Positions 16,001 to 20,285 of a stretch of DNA of 20,285 nt are shown here, piece after piece. Positions within the stretch are counted from its first letter, which is position 1; every line of letters begins with the position of its first letter. Both the position numbers and the translations under genes were made by a program. The stretch spans positions 1 through 20,285 of the forward strand of contig DASVBY010000035.1 of NCBI GenBank assembly GCA_036381895.1, given 5' to 3'. The stretch comes from JACQFZ01 sp036381895. Lineage in GTDB: Bacteria; Pseudomonadota; Gammaproteobacteria; Acidiferrobacterales; Sulfurifustaceae. The notes under the pieces were generated by a model. The model worked only from the letters and a program-made list of their open reading frames with translations. It was not told the DNA's origin and made no database searches.

Positions 16001-16841
16001 GGACGCCCTCCCCGCCGAGATCGCGCGCGACGCTCTCCGGCAGCGCCGCGTCGTCGCGCTCGCCGAGATACGCCTTGATCACGGCCGGGTCGCGCCGCAC
16101 CGCGTCCGGCGCGCCTTCGGCGATCTTGCGCCCGTAATCGAGCACGATAACGTGGTCGGAGATGTCCATGACCACGCGCATGTCGTGCTCGATCAAAAGA
16201 ATCCCGATGCGTTCGCGGTCGCAGATCTCGCGCAGGAGCACCGCGAGCTCGGCGCTGTCGCGCGGATTGAGCCCCGCCGCCGGCTCGTCGAGGCAGAGCA
16301 GGATCGGCCCGGCGCACATGGCGCGCGCGATCTCGAGGCGGCGCTGGTCGCCGTAGGGAAGGCTGCCGGCCGGATCGTCGGCGCGCCGCACCAGCCCGAC
16401 CCGCGCGAGCCAGCGGCGCGCGCGCTCGACCGCGGCGCGCTCGGCGTCGCGGTAGCCGCGCAGCTTGAGCAGGCCGCCGAAGGTATAGAGCGAGGCGCGC
16501 ATGAGCGCGTTGTGCTGCGCCACGATCAGGTTCTCGAGCGCCGACATCGCCGGGAACAGGCGGATGTTCTGGAACGTGCGGATCACGCCGGCGCGCGCGA
16601 TGCGCACGTCGCTCAGGCGCTCGAGGCGCAGCGCCTCGCCGTCGCGGTGCAGCGTGAGCCGCCCGGCGCTCGGGCGGTAGAAGCCGGTGAGACAGTTGAA
16701 CACCGTGGTCTTGCCGGCGCCGTTCGGGCCGATGATCGCGGTGATCGCACCCTGCCGGGCTTCGAAGGAAAGCTCGTTCACCGCCGAGACGCCGCCGAAG
16801 CGCATGCTCAGACGTTCCACGGTGAGCAGCGGGCGGTTCAT
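15993..16841 (-). CDS. livG: ABC transporter ATP-binding protein LivG
   Basis: The second ATPase of the Liv importer, 282 residues. It opens LLTVERLSMRFGGVSAVNELSF. Walker A is GPNGAGKTT, and a Q-loop FQNIRLFPAMSALENL follows. The signature LPYGDQRRLEIARAM is the LivG form, Walker B is LLCLDEPAAGLNP, and the H-loop is IEHDM. The longer frame upstream is a shadow of livM. The ATG at 16841 overlaps the livM TGA as ATGA, so translation is coupled. A C-terminal extension (RDDAALPESVARDLGGEGVRE) reaches into the start of livF. Confidence 0.96.
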
Positions 16842-18163
16842 CTCGGATCCCCCCGTCGGAACCACGGCAGCCAGGCGCGGCGCACCGGCGCGTCGTCCGG
16901 CGCGAGGCGCAGCGTCGGCGCGCGCCGTGCGAGCAGCCCGCGCGGCCGCCAGGCGACGATCGCGACCATGGCGGCGCCGAAGACGAGCATGCGGTACTGC
17001 GCGAAGTCGCGCCCGAGCTCGGGCAGCAGCACCAGCACCGTCGCCGCGAGCACCACTCCGGTCTGGCTGCCCATGCCGCCCAGCACCACGATGGCCACGA
17101 TCGTCGCCGACTCGATGAAGGTAAAGCTCTCGGGACTGACGAAGCCCTGGCGGGTGGCGAAGAACGCGCCGGCGAAGCCGCCGAACATCGCCCCGATCGC
17201 GAACGCGGTGAGCTTGGTGTTGCGCGGGCTGATGCCGAGCGCACGGCAGGCAATCTCGTCCTCCCGCAGCGCCTCCCACGCACGCCCGACCGGCAGCCTG
17301 CGCACCCGCAGCGTGAAGAGGTTCGTGATCAGCGCGAGCGCGAGGATCAGGAAGTAGAGGAATACGACGCGATGGGAGGGCGAGTATTCAAGCCCGAAGA
17401 GCTGGTGGAACGCGGTCACGCCTTCGTCCGGGGCGGCGGTGAACGGCGCGCCGAAGAACGTCGGCCGCGGGATGCCCGAGATGCCGTTCGGCCCGCCGGT
17501 CACTTCGCCCCAGTTGAGCAGGACGATGCGCACGATCTCGCCGAAGCCGAGCGTCACGATCGCGAGGTAGTCGCCGCGCAGGCGCAGCACCGGGAATCCG
17601 AGCAGGATCCCGGCGACCGCCGCGAACAGTCCCGCGAGCGGCAGGCACTCCCAGAAGGAGAGATCGAAGTTCACCGCGAGCAGCGCATAGCTGTAGGCGC
17701 CGACGGCGTAGAACGCGACGTAGCCGAGGTCGAGCAGCCCGGCGAGGCCGACCACGATGTTGAGCCCCCAGCCGAGCATGACGTAGATCAGCACGGTGGT
17801 CGCGACGTCGACGACGTAGCGGTCGGCGAACGGCAGGAACGGCAGCACCACCGCGAACCCGAGCCCGGCCCAGGGCAGCACCTGCGCGAGCGGACGCAGG
17901 CGGTCGACCGCCGGCGCGAGCGCCGCCGCGAGCGGCGCCGGCCGGCGCGCGAGGAACGTGGTGAGCAGCAGCCGTGCGACGAACACCGCGGCCACGACGA
18001 CGCACATCCAGCCGAAGCGCGTGTCGATCTCGAGGCCTTGCGGATTGTCGACCAGGCGGAAGCCGATCAGGGGAAGCGCCAGCACCGCCGCGACCAGCGC
18101 GGCGAGCGCTGCGTCCTTCAGGCGCTCGCTCCAGGCGGGCGCCGAAGCGATGCCGGCCGCCAC
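16838..18163 (-). CDS. livM: ABC transporter permease LivM
   Basis: An inner-membrane permease of the Liv importer, 441 residues. It belongs to the long form of LivM, in which two hydrophobic helices and a loop (about 1-95) precede the common core, as in E. coli. The core begins YVVDVATTVLIYVMLGWGLNIVVGLAGLLDLGYVAFYAVGAY. It contains LRGDYLAIVTLGFGEIVRIVLLN and the cytoplasmic coupling loop GRAWEALREDEIACRALGISPRNTKL, which contacts the ATPases. It ends in LARRAPTLRLAPDDAPVRRAWLPWFRRGDPR. The GTG at 18163 is one base after the livH stop and has GGAGAAGG ahead of it. It overlaps livG by four bases. Confidence 0.95.
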   Translation of the reverse strand: MAAGIASAPAWSERLKDAALAALVAAVLALPLIGFRLVDNPQGLEIDTRFGWMCVVVAAVFVARLLLTTFLARRPAPLAAALAPAVDRLRPLAQVLPWAGLGFAVVLPFLPFADRYVVDVATTVLIYVMLGWGLNIVVGLAGLLDLGYVAFYAVGAYSYALLAVNFDLSFWECLPLAGLFAAVAGILLGFPVLRLRGDYLAIVTLGFGEIVRIVLLNWGEVTGGPNGISGIPRPTFFGAPFTAAPDEGVTAFHQLFGLEYSPSHRVVFLYFLILALALITNLFTLRVRRLPVGRAWEALREDEIACRALGISPRNTKLTAFAIGAMFGGFAGAFFATRQGFVSPESFTFIESATIVAIVVLGGMGSQTGVVLAATVLVLLPELGRDFAQYRMLVFGAAMVAIVAWRPRGLLARRAPTLRLAPDDAPVRRAWLPWFRRGDPR

Positions 18164-18164
18164 G

Positions 18165-19079
<915 letters not shown>

Positions 19080-19257
19080 CGGCGGGGCGAATGCAGTTGT
19101 AGTAGTCGGAGCGTTGGTCGCGATTGGCCTTGGTCTGCGCCAAGCTTACACAACGAAAGGACGGGCGCAAACGTCGGGCGCGGTGCGCGCCGCCCGGCCG
19201 GACCGGCGGACCCGCGGGAGTCGCGCCCGGCGCGCGTCGGGCGGCCGCGCACCGGCC

Positions 19258-19911
19258 TCAGGGGAGCGCGAGCGCGGCGGCGAGCGTTGCGAGCAGCGCA
19301 AGGCCGGCCGCGTCCGCGCTCGGCCCGAACGCAATCACGCCGTCTTCGTGCCCGCCCATCGCGAGGACGGGTGTCCGCTCGAATGCGCCGGCGCGCATGA
19401 GACGCTCGATCTCGCGCGCCATGGCCGGCGTGCCGTAGGCCGCCTCGGGCGCGGTCCGCGGGAGTCCGAGCGCCGCGGCGGCGCGCCAGATCTCGGGCGC
19501 GTGCACGTGCAGCACGAACGCGGCGGCCGGATCGAGCCGGTAGAGCATCCCGTGCGTGAGCGATTCCGAGGACGGCGCGATCGGCCCGCGCGCCTCGACG
19601 CGGTTGTGCGCCGGATCGCAGGCCGTCACGACCGCGAAGTGGCGCGGCGCGAGCGCGGGGAGCGCACCCGTCTGCGTGCCGCTGATTGCGAACCGCGGTT
19701 CGCGCGTACCCGGCGCGGACGGCAGGCGCCGGCTCACATTGCCGAAACCCGCGCCGCCGTAGCGCGCCGGGTCCTGGCCGATCAGACCGAGGCGCCAGAG
19801 GATCGTACGCCACGCGATCAGCCCGCGCAGCTCCGCATCCGGCAGCGCCGCGTCCGGGGTGAACGCGAGATCGAACTTGATGACCCCCTCCTCGGGTGCG
19901 TCGTCGATCAT
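19258..19911 (-). CDS. Class II aldolase/adducin-family protein
   Basis: A 217-residue cytosolic zinc enzyme family member. GNVSRR is at 57-62 and SGTQTG at 77-82, the two phosphate-binding segments. A candidate catalytic acid E116 is in SSESLTHG. Zinc ligands H135 and H137 are in LHVHAPEIW and H188 in GGHEDGVI. All key residues are present, so it is probably active. The reaction is unknown: relatives act on fuculose-1-phosphate, ribulose-5-phosphate or methylthioribulose-1-phosphate. The N-terminal stretch MIDDAPEEGVIKFDLAFTP is longer than in FucA. The ATG at 19911 has GGAGG about six bases upstream and overlaps the TGA of the mug gene as ATGA. Confidence 0.9.
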   Translation of the reverse strand: MIDDAPEEGVIKFDLAFTPDAALPDAELRGLIAWRTILWRLGLIGQDPARYGGAGFGNVSRRLPSAPGTREPRFAISGTQTGALPALAPRHFAVVTACDPAHNRVEARGPIAPSSESLTHGMLYRLDPAAAFVLHVHAPEIWRAAAALGLPRTAPEAAYGTPAMAREIERLMRAGAFERTPVLAMGGHEDGVIAFGPSADAAGLALLATLAAALALP

Positions 19912-20285
19912 GCGCGCCTCCGGTCGGGCGCCTGCGCCGCCTCACGCATCTCGCGGAACAGCCGCGCGAAGTCGGCCGGCTTGAAGCTCGCGTTGAGCCC
20001 GCTCGGGTTCGGCAGCACCCAGAGCTCGGCGCCGGCGAGCGGCTCCGGCTGGCGTCCGAGCGCGGCGCGCGGCCGCCCGAAGGCGAGGCGGTACGTGGTG
20101 AGCCCGAGCAGCGCCACGATCCGCGGCCGGTAGCGCCGCACCTTCGCGACGAGCCGCCGCGCCCCGCGCTCGAGCTCTTCGACCGAGAGCTCGTTCGCGG
20201 CGGCTGTTGCGCGATTCACGACGTTGGTTATGCCGCAGCCGTACGCCAGGAGCTCGCGCTCCTCGTGCGGCGCGAGCAGGCGCGG
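19908..20285 (-). CDS. mug: Mismatch-specific DNA glycosylase Mug, 5' end missing
   Basis: A G:U/G:T mismatch DNA glycosylase of the uracil-DNA-glycosylase superfamily. The frame stays open to the right edge, so 125 residues are visible. The GTG at 20219 is internal, because the residues before it (LLAPHEERELLAYGCGITNVVNR) match the family. Family signatures that remain are the GITNVVNRATAAANEL region and the C-terminal LPNPSGLNA loop, which inserts into DNA. The N-terminal catalytic GxNPG motif would be outside the window. The family is about 160-190 residues, so some 40-60 residues are missing. It overlaps the aldolase gene by four bases. Confidence 0.93.
   Translation of the reverse strand, partial: PRLLAPHEERELLAYGCGITNVVNRATAAANELSVEELERGARRLVAKVRRYRPRIVALLGLTTYRLAFGRPRAALGRQPEPLAGAELWVLPNPSGLNASFKPADFARLFREMREAAQAPDRRRA

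Overview
The window is about 20.3 kb of very GC-rich, densely packed chromosomal DNA. It has the look of a free-living Betaproteobacterium, although a Gammaproteobacterium cannot be excluded. The basis is gene content: a K+-insensitive H+-pyrophosphatase, a CbpA/CbpM pair, YajD, a GcvR-like ACT protein, DUF3617 and DUF3565 proteins, and a complete LivHMGFK transporter. No rRNA, tRNA, insertion sequence, prophage, CRISPR array or integration scar was found, so this reads as core or near-core chromosome rather than an island.

Left part (1-7,265). The window opens inside hppA, a membrane proton-pumping pyrophosphatase that ends at a clear Rho-independent terminator. Facing it is a solitary bioB with a near-consensus promoter. 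A small membrane protein and an EamA-type permease follow on the plus strand. A stress-type short-chain dehydrogenase and a small DUF3565 protein are divergent, and a palindromic GGAAC/GTTCC element with ECF-sigma-like spacing lies between them. Next comes the co-chaperone pair cbpA-cbpM.

Middle part (7,275-13,712). A DUF3617 protein and a DsbA-like thiol oxidoreductase are exported and translationally coupled on the minus strand. On the plus strand lie an inositol-monophosphatase-family enzyme, a lemA-TPM-TPM envelope operon, and a cytosolic coiled-coil protein with a degenerate GGDEF domain. That domain keeps an intact c-di-GMP inhibitory-site motif (RxxD) but has lost the active-site residues. 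A YajD-like HNH nuclease and a GcvR-like double-ACT protein overlap by four bases on the minus strand.

Right part (13,951-20,285). A minus-strand branched-chain amino-acid (or related substrate) ABC importer is encoded in the order livH-livM-livG-livF-livK. Its first four genes overlap or nearly touch. The gene for the periplasmic binding protein comes last, has its own candidate promoter and a 16-bp palindrome in its leader, and ends at a strong terminator. Upstream of the cluster, a mismatch-specific DNA glycosylase (mug, cut by the window edge) overlaps a class II aldolase-family gene by four bases.

No clearly new multi-gene system is visible. The best leads are the degenerate GGDEF protein as a candidate c-di-GMP receptor, the palindromic ECF-like element between the dehydrogenase and DUF3565 genes, and several overlapping gene pairs with unexplained functional links.
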